Numbered from the stretch's first letter, positions 16,457 through 25,237 are shown. The stretch: DNA of 59,133 nt from Chitinophaga pinensis (GCA_945876095.1 CAMCMP010000021.1:1-59133); one strand, 5' to 3'. Made by a program: numbers and translations. The notes: a model not told the origin generated them from the letters alone.

Positions 16457-17134
16457 ATGTCTTATATGAATGACTTTTATAAACAACCAAAAATTTTAGT
16501 CTGGGTTCAATCGATTTTGTTTCTATTGGTTGGGGTATGGTTGGCGATTTTAATTATTGGGAAAGGTTATTCTCAACCCCTTATTTATTTGTTATTCGTC
16601 CTTTATGTACCCATTAGCCAATTTCTATTTACTCCAATTTATAAATTGACTGGTGGTTATACTTATTATTCGCCGATGCTTCTTGGTTATATGGCTAACA
16701 ATAAACAAATTGATTTACATAGCGGAACTAGCTTTGATCATTTATTTGTATTGAGAAAATATAAGTCAGGAACACAATTGAGAAATAGAATAATGATGTA
16801 TCATCTAGAGGGTTTATTAAATCTGATTCAGCTTATCGAGGATAAGCGTATTCCAGCAGCTGTAAATATCATTGGAACCTCTTATTTTTTCAACGATAGA
16901 ACATTAAATAATTTAGGTTTTCAAATAGAAAAAGCCTCCTTGTTTTATAGAATCAATCTCTTCCTCAATTTTATAGATTTATTTTGGATGTATTCCCTTT
17001 CAAAAGGAAAATTTTCAATTCCGAGTTTATGGGATGCCAAAAAAGCAATCACAAAAGGGGAGAATCTAATAGCGCAGAAAGTAAAGCTAGAAGGGCTTTA
17101 TGAAAAGTTAAAATCGAAACAGATTAAGTGGTAA
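16457..17134 (+). CDS. Membrane protein with two N-terminal helices, unknown
   Basis: The 225-residue product has two hydrophobic helices (about 13-34 ILVWVQSILFLLVGVWLAIL and about 42-62), and then a long soluble part containing HSGTSFDHLFVLRKYKSGTQ, YHLEGLLNLIQLIE and a basic, helical end. The SGTSFD-HL pattern and the conserved-looking NIIGTSYFFNDRTL suggest a defined but unnamed family. It stands alone between two terminator-like hairpins (16259 and 17169). I do not recognise the function. Confidence 0.65.
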   Translation: MSYMNDFYKQPKILVWVQSILFLLVGVWLAILIIGKGYSQPLIYLLFVLYVPISQFLFTPIYKLTGGYTYYSPMLLGYMANNKQIDLHSGTSFDHLFVLRKYKSGTQLRNRIMMYHLEGLLNLIQLIEDKRIPAAVNIIGTSYFFNDRTLNNLGFQIEKASLFYRINLFLNFIDLFWMYSLSKGKFSIPSLWDAKKAITKGENLIAQKVKLEGLYEKLKSKQIKW

Positions 17135-17168
17135 GTGCACTTTTTGATTTAAACTTATGATTTCTATG

Positions 17169-17195
17169 TTCAATAAATTGGCTGAATTTATTGAA
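17169..17195. repeat. Perfect 11-bp hairpin
   Basis: TTCAATAAATT and its exact inverse surround a 5-nt loop, 35 bp after the membrane-protein gene. The T tract is weak on both strands, so terminator function is uncertain. Confidence 0.55.
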
Positions 17196-17302
17196 ATACT
17201 CAAAAAGATTTAGTTTTATCATATTCTTGAAGATAGATAAAAGTTATTTTTAAGAATATATATTACTTGTCTTATTTTATCAGTGATATTATGAAGTAGA
17301 AA

Positions 17303-17658
17303 TTATGACAAAAGAATTTCTGCTGGAATATTAAGTTCTTGATGAAATAATCTGGCTAACTCAAGTGTTAACGGTTTCTTTTTATTTAATAAAGAGTATA
17401 TATAACCTTTGCGCCCACCTTGCCTACAAAGTCTTTATTTTTTAATCCTAATTCATCCATTTTTACTTTGATAGCATCGATCGGGTTGGGTAATGGAATG
17501 GGGTAGTTAGTATCCTCGTATTGTTTAATCAATAAAAGGGCTACTTGTAACTTTTCGCCCTGCGGTATATTCGCTTTTACTTTTTTATCAAATTGATCAT
17601 CTACCCATTCAATGTATTGTTCATACTGCTTCTTATTTTGAATAATTTTTAATTCCAT
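17303..17658 (-). pseudogene. HigA-type antitoxin gene, frameshifted
   Basis: The first 85 or so residues form a HigA-like antitoxin (PQGEKLQVALLLIKQYED, DAIKVKMDELGLKNKDF). The frame then ends in VGKVGAKVIYTLY. Shifting by one base near 17405 restores the expected helix-turn-helix ending (GYIYSLLNKKKPLTLELARL, FHQELNIPAEILLS), stop at 17303-17305. So one base has been gained or lost and the DNA-binding end is cut off. It follows the HigB-like gene by 5 bp on the same strand, in the toxin-first order typical of higBA. If real, the lesion would free the toxin from control; the toxin itself also looks damaged. Confidence 0.7.
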
Positions 17659-17663
17659 AAAAC

Positions 17664-17996
17664 TTACTTTTTATATTGTACAGTCGCCATATCTATTTTA
17701 TCATATTCACTATGTGTCCCAAACCATTTGATCTGTATCGCTTTAAATTCGAAAACTATTCTTACTACTAATCTATACTTATTGCCCATAATATTAAATA
17801 CCACCCGACGACCATCACTCACTAAACTCACCTTTCCATATACCTTTTTAAGTTCATTAAAACTTTTAAAGTCTGCTATTGCTAATTCATGATACCACTC
17901 AAATAAAGCCGTCTTCGCTAGTAAATAATAAAGTAACCAAAGAAAAGATCTCTGTTCAACCTGGAAACGAATCTCTCCTAAATAGGAAAGCAACAA
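17664..17996 (-). CDS. higB: HigB-family mRNA interferase toxin, altered N-terminus
   Basis: A RelE/ParE-fold toxin that in this family cuts mRNA on the ribosome. The C-terminal two thirds are a classic HigB: FEWYHELAIADFKSFNELKK, GRRVVFNIMGNKYRLVVRI, IKWFGTHSEYDKID. The N-terminus (MLLSYLGEIRFQVEQRSFLWL) does not match the usual M-x-I-I-x-K-x-x-L start and seems to have lost several codons before AKTALFEW. The catalytic basic/aromatic residues near the end are kept. The partner antitoxin 5 bp downstream is frameshifted. A sister fragment lies at 11522. Probably non-functional or attenuated; kept as a CDS because the frame itself is unbroken. Confidence 0.65.
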   Translation of the reverse strand: MLLSYLGEIRFQVEQRSFLWLLYYLLAKTALFEWYHELAIADFKSFNELKKVYGKVSLVSDGRRVVFNIMGNKYRLVVRIVFEFKAIQIKWFGTHSEYDKIDMATVQYKK

Positions 17997-18062
17997 TTAA
18001 AGAAAATTGCTGAATCTTGCATTAATTTTACATTTAGAAAAAATACCTAATAAAAAGAAGGA

Positions 18063-18233
18063 ATGAAAAATAGCAATAATAAAACAGTTAAAAAAAGCGA
18101 TCTACCCTCAAAATTATGCCTTCATTGTAACCGTCCTTTTACTTGGCGCAAAAAGTGGGCGCTTCAATGGGAACAAGTCTTGTACTGTAGTGACGCTTGC
18201 AAAAAGAAGAAATTTACATCTGAAAAAAACTAA
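18063..18233 (+). CDS. DUF2256 mini zinc-binding protein
   Basis: A 56-residue protein with KLCLHCNRPFTWRKKW and YCSDACKKKK: two CxxC/CxxxC pairs (Cys19, Cys22, Cys42, Cys46) that should bind one zinc ion. The CxxC-x-RPFxWRKKW pattern is the DUF2256 signature. In other bacteria this family occurs near cryptochrome/photolyase genes and TIGR03643 proteins; here the TIGR03643 gene is convergent, with its stop 2 bp away, and no photolyase is in the window. Molecular role unknown. ATG follows an AAGAAGGA purine stretch, a plausible ribosome site. Confidence 0.85.
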   Translation: MKNSNNKTVKKSDLPSKLCLHCNRPFTWRKKWALQWEQVLYCSDACKKKKFTSEKN

Positions 18234-18235
18234 CC

Positions 18236-18505
18236 TTACCGCTTACTAATCTTATTCATTGAGATGGATTTTTGTCTGGAACATTTAAATCGCTTTATTT
18301 CGGCACTTCTTTTCATTAAATGTTTCTGACTCACCCCGCTATTTACTCTCTCACGCCAAAGATTAAAACTAGTACGTTTTAATTCAGTGCGCATCAATTT
18401 AATAGTATCCGCTTCTGATAAACCAAATTGAATGGCAATTGCTTCAAAAGGAGTACGATCCTCCCAAGCCATTTCAATAACTCTATCAATGTCTATTCTT
18501 TCCAT
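18236..18505 (-). CDS. TIGR03643-family small protein
   Basis: An 89-residue cytoplasmic protein. The pattern FGLSEADTIKLMRTELKRTS, FNLWRERV, then KHLMKR matches the TIGR03643 family, whose role is unknown and which looks like a small helix-turn-helix-type fold (AWEDRTPFEAIAIQFGLSE). It ends 2 bp from the DUF2256 gene stop, convergent. The usual family partners (DUF2256, sometimes photolyase/cryptochrome) suggest a shared process, perhaps light- or DNA-related, but this is association only. The last 20 residues are basic and may be an extension. Confidence 0.85.
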   Translation of the reverse strand: MERIDIDRVIEMAWEDRTPFEAIAIQFGLSEADTIKLMRTELKRTSFNLWRERVNSGVSQKHLMKRSAEIKRFKCSRQKSISMNKISKR

Positions 18506-18855
18506 TCAAAATACATTAAGATTTTGTTGATTCTTCTCGAATATTGACAATGCTCTCGCTGCCCGCAAAAAGTAAAATCAAGCAAATTTCGCGAAAAAAA
18601 AATAAAGCACATAGGATTTAACGTAGACTCTTTAATAATGGATGTTTTTTTGTCTATGTATTTACTAAATCTATGAAAAGCTCTCCGAAGTAATACAGAT
18701 TCATTAGCAATTGTCCCCACATCTTAATTATTTAAAACTCAAAAATAAATCCATTACTAAATAGTGAATAGAAGGTGTTTTATTTGTTTCAGACTCTTTT
18801 TATTTAACCACTCCGCCTCAAAGAATATGCATATCATTTAATAAAATTATTTTAA
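18506..18855. other. Intergenic stretch, no supported gene
   Basis: 350 AT-rich bases between the TIGR03643 gene and the amidohydrolase promoter. A minus-strand 75-codon frame here shows no family pattern. It should hold the promoters of both divergent genes. Confidence 0.4.
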
Positions 18856-18863
18856 TACTTTTG
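18856..18863 (+). promoter_or_regulatory. -7 box (TACTTTTG)
   Basis: TACTTTTG fits TAnnTTTG, 36 bp before ATG 18900 of the amidohydrolase gene. No convincing TTTG -33 box at the usual distance. Confidence 0.5.
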
Positions 18864-18899
18864 GTTACTTTAAAACCTTATCATTTAAAAATATATAAT

Positions 18900-21800
18900 A
18901 TGAGAATTTTTGTTATAATGCTTTTTATAGTATTTTATCTAAGCCAGGGTATTGCACAAGATAAATTAGCCCTTAAAAAGGATAGCATTACATTTACTAG
19001 TTTCAAAGGTATGCCGCTCAAAGCAACTCGCGCTATTCCTATTCAAACAAATGAAGGAACATGGACATCAGTAAATATTAGTCCTGATGGTAAGACCATT
19101 CTGTTTGATTTAATGGGGGATATTTATAGCATGCCAGTAGAAGGTGGTAAAGCAACCCCTATTACCAAAGGTTTAGCTTATGATAACCATCCAAGTTTTA
19201 GTCCAGACGGAAAAAGAATATTATTTATTTCTGATAGAGGAGGTGCTGAAAATTTATGGTATATCGATATCGCAAAAAAAGATACCATCGCTTTAACTGA
19301 AGAACAAAATCAAAATTTTCCAGGTGCCGTATATACACCAGATGGTAATTACATTGTATATACAAAAGGAAGAAGAAATACAAAATTGTATTTGATGCAT
19401 AAAAATGGTGGTGCAGGTACTTCATTGATATCCTTACCCGCTACTTTAAAAACCATTGATCCTGCTGTAAGTGCTGATGGAAGATATATTTATTATTCTT
19501 CAAGAACGAGTGCTTGGAATTACAATGCAATGTTACCTCAGTATAGTATTGGTGTATATGATAGAGAAAAAGGAACTACTCGTACAATTGCTTCTAGATA
19601 TGGCTCTGCTTTTACACCCGTTCTTTCAAAAGATGGTAAGTGGTTGGTGTACGGAACAAGATTTGAAGATAAAACTGGATTGGTTAAACGCAATTTAATT
19701 ACGGGTGAAGAAACATGGTTGGCTTACCCCGTTCAAAGAGATGATCAAGAATCAATCGCAGTATTAGGCGTACTGCCTGCCATGACTTTTACTCCTGATA
19801 GCAAAAATTTATTAGCTTCTTATGGTGGAAAAATTCACAGCATTGACATAGAAACAGCTGTTCAAAAAGAAATTAGCTATGCAGTAGATGCTACTATAGA
19901 AATGGGACCAGAGGTGTTTTTTAAATATCCTATTAAAGATACGAGTTCAGCGCAAGCCACTCAAATTAGAGATGCCGTTCCTTCTCCAGATGGAAAAAAA
20001 TTAGCCTTTACGGTGTTAAATAAATTGTATGTAATGGACTATCCTAATGGGAAGCCTAATAAATTAACTAAAAATAATTTTACAGAAGCGCAACCTATTT
20101 GGAGCCTCAATGGAAAGACAATTTATTTTGCTACCTGGGGCGTTGAAGGCGGTAGTATTAGAAGTATTGATTTAGCCACTGGAACCGAAACTTTGCTTAC
20201 TAAAGAAAATGCATTGTATCAGGGCTTAGCATTAAATCAAGCGGGTACTAGAATAGTTTTTAATAGAACCAACTTTCAAAAATTCAGAGATTCAAAAGAT
20301 CCTACTTATAAAGATGATGAAGATGAATTGTGTTGGTTGAATTTAAGTGATGGCAGTATTCATATAATTGACAAAGCCAACGGCCGCAACAATCCTCATT
20401 TTGTAAATGGCGAAGACCGTATTTATTTAAACAATAATGGAAAATTAATTTCTATTCAATGGGATGGAGGAGATGAAAAAGAAATTGTAAAAATTACAGG
20501 TATTACCACTTTTGGTAGTATTGCTCAACACAGAGGAAAACCTTTAGCAGATGTTTTAGATATGGAGGATGATGAAGATGCTGCCAAAGAAAATAATCCT
20601 GCTTCTAGCGCTAATACAATTTTGATGTCACCCTTGGGTAAAGCAGCCATCGCACAAGTCAACAATAATATTTATTATATCACTATTCCACAAGCAGGCA
20701 AGCTAGTAGACATTTCAGTTGCGGAAGCAAAAAGTGCAGCCTTCCCTAGTAAGCTCTTAACTGAAATGGGTGGAGAGTTTCCGGCTTGGGAAGCAAATGG
20801 AAAAATTGTTCATTATAGTTTAGGTGCCGCTCATTTTACTTATGATGTAGATGCTTCTTATGCATTTGATGATAGCTTAGCAATGGCAAAGAAAGCAGAG
20901 GCGGCGATTAAAAAAGATACCACTGTTAAAGACAGTACTAAAAAAGAAATAGTAGCTAACAAATCAGCAAAGAAAGAAGATCCTAAATACAAAGCCACTG
21001 AAAATTGGATCAAAGTATTTTATGAAAAAGATATGCCCATCAACAATCTTCTTTTAACGAATGCAAGAATTATTACCATGAAAGGTGACGAAGTAATAAG
21101 CAGGGGAGATATTTATATTGTAAACAATCGTATAAAAGCCATTGGTAAATCGGGAACTTTAAAAGTAGCTAATGGAACAAAAAAATTGAATGCAGCAGGC
21201 AAAACAATTATTCCTGGCTTTGTAGATACACATGCTCACATGTGGCCAAGCTGGGGCATACATAAAACGCAGGCTTGGGTATATGCAGCCAATTTAGCTT
21301 ATGGGGTAACTACCACACGCGATCCGCAAACTGCTACCACCGATGTTCTTACTTATAGCGATATGGTTGAATCGGGAATGATGGCGGGTCCTAGGGTATA
21401 TTCAACTGGTCCAGGAGTAGGTTATTGGGCATACAATTTAAAAGATTCGGCACAGGCAGAATCGGTATTAAGTCAATACAGTAAATACTATAACACTAAA
21501 TATATTAAAATGTATTTAGTAGGTAATCGTAAACATAGACAATGGGTAATACAAGCAGCAAAAAATCAACAGCTAATGCCTACTACCGAAGGGGGGCTTG
21601 ATTTTAAATTAAACATGACCAATTTATTAGATGGCTATCCTGGGCATGAGCATTCTATTCCAATTTATCCTTTATACAATGATGTAGTGAAAACAATTGC
21701 AGCTTCTAAAATGACAGTTACTCCTACCTTATTGGTTTCCTATGGTGGACCATGGGCAGAGAACTATTATTATGAAAATGAAAATCCCTACAGCAATGAA

Positions 21801-22298
21801 AAGATGCAATACTTCACTCCTTATGAAGAACTAGCTTCTAAATCTCGTCGTCGGGCTACTTGGTTTTTACCGGAAGAACATGTTTTTCAAAAACATGCAA
21901 AGAGTATGAAAAAAATTGTAGAAGCAGGCGGCTTGGCTGGTATTGGAAGTCATGGTCAATTACAAGGTCTAGGTTATCATTGGGAATTATGGTCGATGCA
22001 AAGTGGTGGTATGCGTAATTTGGATGCGCTTAAAACCGCTACTATTTTAGGTGCTAGAGGTCTTGGATTAGATCAGGACTTAGGTAGTTTGGAAACAGGA
22101 AAATTGGCTGACTTACTTATTCTTAATAGAAATCCACTTGATAACATTCGTAATACCAACACCATCGAATGGGTGATGAAAAATGGCAGACTATATGAGG
22201 GTAATACTTTAGATGAAGTAATTACGGGCAATCATAAATTGGATAGAAAAGAATGGATGGCTGAAAAACCTAAGAAAAATACACAGATAGAGGACTAA
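18900..22298 (+). CDS. Secreted TolB-like propeller fused to amidohydrolase
   Basis: A two-part periplasmic or secreted hydrolase of 1132 residues. ATG 18900 is chosen because it begins a signal peptide (MRIFVIMLFIVFYLSQGIAQ). The first part (about 40-660) has repeated PD40/WD40-like blades of the SPDGKTILF, SPDGKRILFISDRGG, SPDGKKLAFTV type, as in TolB and oligopeptidases. An acidic/lysine-rich linker (about 665-700) leads to an amidohydrolase TIM barrel with PGFVDTHAHMW (metal-binding His-x-His), GHEHSIPIYP, GIGSHGQ and a final LETGKLADLLILNRNPLD. The metal-dependent reaction probably cleaves an amide or cyclic bond; propeller-amidohydrolase fusions are widespread but poorly characterised. 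It is monocistronic. Confidence 0.9.
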   Translation: MRIFVIMLFIVFYLSQGIAQDKLALKKDSITFTSFKGMPLKATRAIPIQTNEGTWTSVNISPDGKTILFDLMGDIYSMPVEGGKATPITKGLAYDNHPSFSPDGKRILFISDRGGAENLWYIDIAKKDTIALTEEQNQNFPGAVYTPDGNYIVYTKGRRNTKLYLMHKNGGAGTSLISLPATLKTIDPAVSADGRYIYYSSRTSAWNYNAMLPQYSIGVYDREKGTTRTIASRYGSAFTPVLSKDGKWLVYGTRFEDKTGLVKRNLITGEETWLAYPVQRDDQESIAVLGVLPAMTFTPDSKNLLASYGGKIHSIDIETAVQKEISYAVDATIEMGPEVFFKYPIKDTSSAQATQIRDAVPSPDGKKLAFTVLNKLYVMDYPNGKPNKLTKNNFTEAQPIWSLNGKTIYFATWGVEGGSIRSIDLATGTETLLTKENALYQGLALNQAGTRIVFNRTNFQKFRDSKDPTYKDDEDELCWLNLSDGSIHIIDKANGRNNPHFVNGEDRIYLNNNGKLISIQWDGGDEKEIVKITGITTFGSIAQHRGKPLADVLDMEDDEDAAKENNPASSANTILMSPLGKAAIAQVNNNIYYITIPQAGKLVDISVAEAKSAAFPSKLLTEMGGEFPAWEANGKIVHYSLGAAHFTYDVDASYAFDDSLAMAKKAEAAIKKDTTVKDSTKKEIVANKSAKKEDPKYKATENWIKVFYEKDMPINNLLLTNARIITMKGDEVISRGDIYIVNNRIKAIGKSGTLKVANGTKKLNAAGKTIIPGFVDTHAHMWPSWGIHKTQAWVYAANLAYGVTTTRDPQTATTDVLTYSDMVESGMMAGPRVYSTGPGVGYWAYNLKDSAQAESVLSQYSKYYNTKYIKMYLVGNRKHRQWVIQAAKNQQLMPTTEGGLDFKLNMTNLLDGYPGHEHSIPIYPLYNDVVKTIAASKMTVTPTLLVSYGGPWAENYYYENENPYSNEKMQYFTPYEELASKSRRRATWFLPEEHVFQKHAKSMKKIVEAGGLAGIGSHGQLQGLGYHWELWSMQSGGMRNLDALKTATILGARGLGLDQDLGSLETGKLADLLILNRNPLDNIRNTNTIEWVMKNGRLYEGNTLDEVITGNHKLDRKEWMAEKPKKNTQIED

Positions 22299-22394
22299 GT
22301 ATATTTCGTTCTAAAATAGTGGTTGTTTGAAAGGGTACCATTTAATTGAAAACTTCAAATTATGAACATGTATTTGTACAATAAAAAGGACATC

Positions 22395-22625
22395 ATGTTG
22401 ACAACAACCCTGTCAGACTTCTGGAAAGACATTAAAAGTTACCTAGATAAGGTAACTCAAAATTTCGAAACGCTTATTATTAATCATGGTAAATACAAGG
22501 GGGCGGTGGTTATTTCTTTAGAGTAGTATAACTCAGTCAAAACTACTCAGCATGAATTATCTGCTAGAATAAATCAGCAGCGTTTGGATGAATCCATAGA
22601 AGCCTTGAAAGCTGAAAAAAACTAG
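22395..22625 (+). pseudogene. yefM: YefM/Phd-type antitoxin gene with in-frame stop
   Basis: The frame reads LSDFWKDIKSYLDKVTQNFE, then KYKGAVVISLE, then TAG at 22524-22526 and continues YNSVKTTQHELSARINQQRL. Intact YefM proteins have SLEEYNS here, so a Glu codon has become a stop. The YoeB remnant follows 19 bp later, in the usual antitoxin-first order. The DNA-binding N-terminus may still be made as a short peptide. Confidence 0.85.
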
Positions 22626-22644
22626 TTAAAAAACTGGCTGACTA

Positions 22645-22901
22645 ATGAGATTTGTTTTCACTGAGCTGGCTTGGGAGGATTATTTATTCTGGCAAAAAAA
22701 CGATAAATAAAAATTGAAGCGTATCAATGAGTTATTGAAAGATATTTCACGGAATCATTATAATGGCATTGGAAAATCTGAACCATTGAAATTTAATTAT
22801 GCCGGTTTAGACCCAAACGAATTGATGAAGACAATCGATTAATATATAAGATCGGTGAAGATGAGATTCAGATTGTCAAATTCCAATTTCATTATGATTA
22901 A
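22645..22901 (+). pseudogene. yoeB: YoeB-type toxin gene, nonsense and frameshift
   Basis: MRFVFTELAWEDYLFWQKND followed by K and TAA (22708-22710), then KLKRINELLKDISRNHYNGI and GKSEPLKFNYAG, is a clear YoeB ribosome-dependent endoribonuclease with one Lys codon turned to stop. After NYAG the frame slips: IDEDNRLIYKIGEDEIQIVK and FQFHYD appear in another frame ending at 22901. Intact YoeB has WSRRID at the slip. Both toxin and antitoxin are dead. Confidence 0.88.
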
Positions 22902-23121
22902 ATTAAATTAGCGGCCTCTTTGTTAAATGTAGGGGCAGAGAAAAAAAGTTATAACCAGACTCCTTTCTTAAGACCCTTCAAATGTTTATAAGTTTGTCAA
23001 ATTACTGCCTAGCAATTTAGATTGAATATTTTTTTTCAGTAGTGGATAGATTTCTTTTGAATACTAATTTTTATTATCTTTATTTTAATATTTATTATCG
23101 TTTAACCTAAAAAAAACTATT

Positions 23122-23607
23122 TTGAAAAAGATTATTCTATCGCTTTGTTTGATATCGGCACTTGTATCATGCAAATCTGTAAATGACAAAAATGCCGAAT
23201 TGAGTAAAAAAAATATTGAGTATTATTCTCGTGTTTGGGAAGTGGCTATCAACGAAGGTCGCATCAACATCTTGGATTCAGCCTATGTAGATGATGCTGT
23301 ATTGCATGCCATTCCTGAAGTGAAAGGAAAGGCTAATGCAAGAGCATATTATGAAAATTATGTAGTAGGATTTTCAGAAAGAAAATTTATTGTTAAACAA
23401 ATATTTGCCGATGGAGACAAATTGGTAAAGTATTGGCAATTTAAAGGGAAACATACCGGATCATTTTTTGGAATTCCAGCAACGGGAAAAGATGTAGATG
23501 TAACTGGTTGTACGATTGTTAAAATGAGAGATGGTAAAATTGCAGAAGAACAAGATTTTATGGATAATCTTGAGTTTATGCAACAGCTTGGATTAATGCC
23601 TAGATAA
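23122..23607 (+). CDS. SnoaL-like (NTF2-fold) lipoprotein, ester cyclase type
   Basis: A 161-residue lipoprotein (signal MKKIILSLCLISALVSC, lipid on Cys17) carrying an NTF2-like fold of the SnoaL/ester-cyclase kind: EYYSRVWEVAINEGRINIL, VLHAIPEVKGKANARAYYEN, VKYWQFKGKHTGSFFGIPAT and a conserved end DFMDNLEFMQQLGLMPR. Such proteins bind small hydrophobic or cyclic molecules, and most in Bacteroidota are uncharacterised. The start codon is TTG (23122), since no ATG or GTG is placed to begin the signal peptide. A strong terminator follows. Confidence 0.85.
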   Translation: MKKIILSLCLISALVSCKSVNDKNAELSKKNIEYYSRVWEVAINEGRINILDSAYVDDAVLHAIPEVKGKANARAYYENYVVGFSERKFIVKQIFADGDKLVKYWQFKGKHTGSFFGIPATGKDVDVTGCTIVKMRDGKIAEEQDFMDNLEFMQQLGLMPR

Positions 23608-23630
23608 TTATCTAACTAATATAAGTCTAC

Positions 23631-23667
23631 AAAAAAACCACTTACAATTATTGTAAGTGGTTTTTTT
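23631..23667. terminator. Bidirectional terminator (17-bp stem)
   Basis: AAAAAAACCACTTACAA and its exact inverse surround a 3-nt loop (TTA); T runs exist on both strands. It ends the SnoaL-like gene and could also stop the minus-strand isomerase transcript. Confidence 0.9.
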
Positions 23668-23802
23668 GTTTCCCGGTTATATTCTTTGGATGAAAAGAGA
23701 GTTGAATTTAATTCTCTACAGGAGTAGGACTTAGTCCTTTTTCTGCAGTATCATTTATGCGACTTTCCATTCATACATTATGTTTGTAAATTATTTTAAT
23801 TA

Positions 23803-24645
23803 TTACAGACTTTTTAAGTAAGCAATGCTTAGAGGAATATTTTCCATTTCATGGTTGCTTTCATCTTCGATGAAGCAATGTACTACTCCATATTTTTTGG
23901 CCAGCTTAATAATTTCTTTCCAATTTGCTTGTCCCATTCCAACAGGCACATCATTTTCAGCAGGTGTGCCACCAGATAAGTTTCCCTGTACTCCCTTCTT
24001 TAAATCTTTTAAATGCATCAACTTAAAGCGGCCTGGATATTTATTTAACAAAGCCACTGGCATTTCAGCACCCCCACCATGGGTTACCCATAAAACATCC
24101 ATCTCAAAAGAAACATATTTAGGGTCGGTCGATTTAATAATGTAATCTAAAAGTGTTCCATCTTCATAGGGATAAAATTCATAACCATGTTCATGGTAGC
24201 ACAAGGTCAATCCGTTTTCACTAAGTATTTTACCAGCGGCATTAAAAACCTGAACCGCATTTTTTGCATTCTCTAATGTAAACACATTTCTTGCATGAGG
24301 TATCCATGCGCACATGACAAACTTGACGCCTAATATTTTAGCTCTGGTTACTACCGCCATAGGGTCTTTTACCAATTCATCAAATTCAGCACCTGTAGAT
24401 GCAAAATGTAAGCCTTTGGCATCACACAATTTTTTATACTCGGTAGCCGTAATTCCTATTGGTAGATTGCCTTCTATTTCGGTAAAGCCTAGACTTTTAA
24501 TTTCATCTAATGTTTTTTCAATTCCATTTGGAAAATGGTTTCTAAACGAATAGGTCTGAACCGCTATTGGGTAAGTAAATAATTTTTGAGCAGTAACCAT
24601 CGATATCAAAAAAGTAGCAAAAGCTAATAAAAATGAAGATTTCAT
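23803..24645 (-). CDS. Secreted sugar phosphate isomerase/epimerase-like TIM barrel
   Basis: An AP-endonuclease-2/xylose-isomerase-like barrel of 280 residues with a signal peptide (about 1-19, MKSSFLLAFATFLISMVTAQ), hence periplasmic. Metal ligands of the fold are visible: GLTLCYHEHGYEF, FEMDVLWVTHGG, FKLMHLKDL and VHCFIEDES. It probably isomerises, epimerises or dehydrates a sugar or polyol, and often works with Gfo/Idh/MocA oxidoreductases; two of those are in the window (9949, 35604) but not adjacent. Its promoter region holds two copies of a GGTTTAG-rich direct repeat (24648-24717). Confidence 0.88.
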   Translation of the reverse strand: MKSSFLLAFATFLISMVTAQKLFTYPIAVQTYSFRNHFPNGIEKTLDEIKSLGFTEIEGNLPIGITATEYKKLCDAKGLHFASTGAEFDELVKDPMAVVTRAKILGVKFVMCAWIPHARNVFTLENAKNAVQVFNAAGKILSENGLTLCYHEHGYEFYPYEDGTLLDYIIKSTDPKYVSFEMDVLWVTHGGGAEMPVALLNKYPGRFKLMHLKDLKKGVQGNLSGGTPAENDVPVGMGQANWKEIIKLAKKYGVVHCFIEDESNHEMENIPLSIAYLKSL

Positions 24646-24647
24646 CG

Positions 24648-24717
24648 TTTAAATTGGGTTTAGAGGTTTAGAGTTTAATTATTGTTTGCTCTTTTAAATT
24701 CGGGTTTAGGGGTTTAG
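24648..24717. repeat. Two direct repeats (TTTAAATT-GGGTTTAG...)
   Basis: Copies at 24648-24671 and 24693-24717 differ by an extra C and one A/G change. They lie immediately upstream of the isomerase-like gene (minus strand) and could be a regulator site or a small local duplication. Confidence 0.6.
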
Positions 24718-24779
24718 TTGAGGCTTTTTAATTCGATGTGGCTATTGATAAACGTAACTCCTAGGTTATGAAACACAAA

Positions 24780-24829
24780 AGATCATTAGGGTGATTATAT
24801 TAAATTGAAATAAGCTACCCTAATGATCT
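24780..24829 (-). terminator. 13-bp hairpin terminator for the small secreted protein gene
   Basis: AGATCATTAGGGT (24780-24792) and its exact inverse (24817-24829) surround a 24-nt loop. On the minus strand it follows the 24860 gene and leads into TTTTGTGTT, so it should stop that transcript before the isomerase gene. Confidence 0.65.
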
Positions 24830-24859
24830 CTTTACTTTGATAAAAGTGAATAGAAGCTA

Positions 24860-25237
24860 TTACTTAGATTCTTTTACACGAATTCCTTTTGTGTCAAACA
24901 TATTATTCAAGATGCCTTTCAAATTATCATCATCAGCAGGCTCTAATTGTACGGTTAAATCATACCCCATTGCATTGTAAGAAACAGTGATTGATTTAGC
25001 AACTTCTTCTATACTGCTGATTTTTGTAATTTCAACACCGGTACTATCTTGAACAATACCAGAATATTTTCCTTCCTTTTTTTCAATTACAAATCCCATT
25101 TTCACATCTCCATAAGGTGTTCCAAATACTGTTATTTTCCATTTGCCAGCGTAAAAAGCTTCATTTGTTTGCGCTTTTAAATTAGAAGCAAATAAAAAAC
25201 TTAATAAAATTGTTAGGACTAAACTTGCTTTTTTCAT
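24860..25237 (-). CDS. Small secreted protein, unknown
   Basis: 125 residues with a signal peptide (about 1-22, ending NLKAQ) and a beta-rich body: YAGKWKITVFGTPYGDVKMG, FVIEKKEGKYSGIVQDSTGV. GKWK-TPYGD and strands alternating with short turns recall small lipocalin-like/DUF domains that measure or bind hydrophobic ligands. I do not recognise a named family. It has its own terminator (24780) and faces a 336-base gap upstream. Confidence 0.7.
   Translation of the reverse strand: MKKASLVLTILLSFLFASNLKAQTNEAFYAGKWKITVFGTPYGDVKMGFVIEKKEGKYSGIVQDSTGVEITKISSIEEVAKSITVSYNAMGYDLTVQLEPADDDNLKGILNNMFDTKGIRVKESK

Noticed and set aside
18493..18720. 75-codon minus-strand frame overlapping the TIGR03643 start
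   Set aside because: No family pattern, overlaps a real gene start and reads low-complexity; treated as chance.
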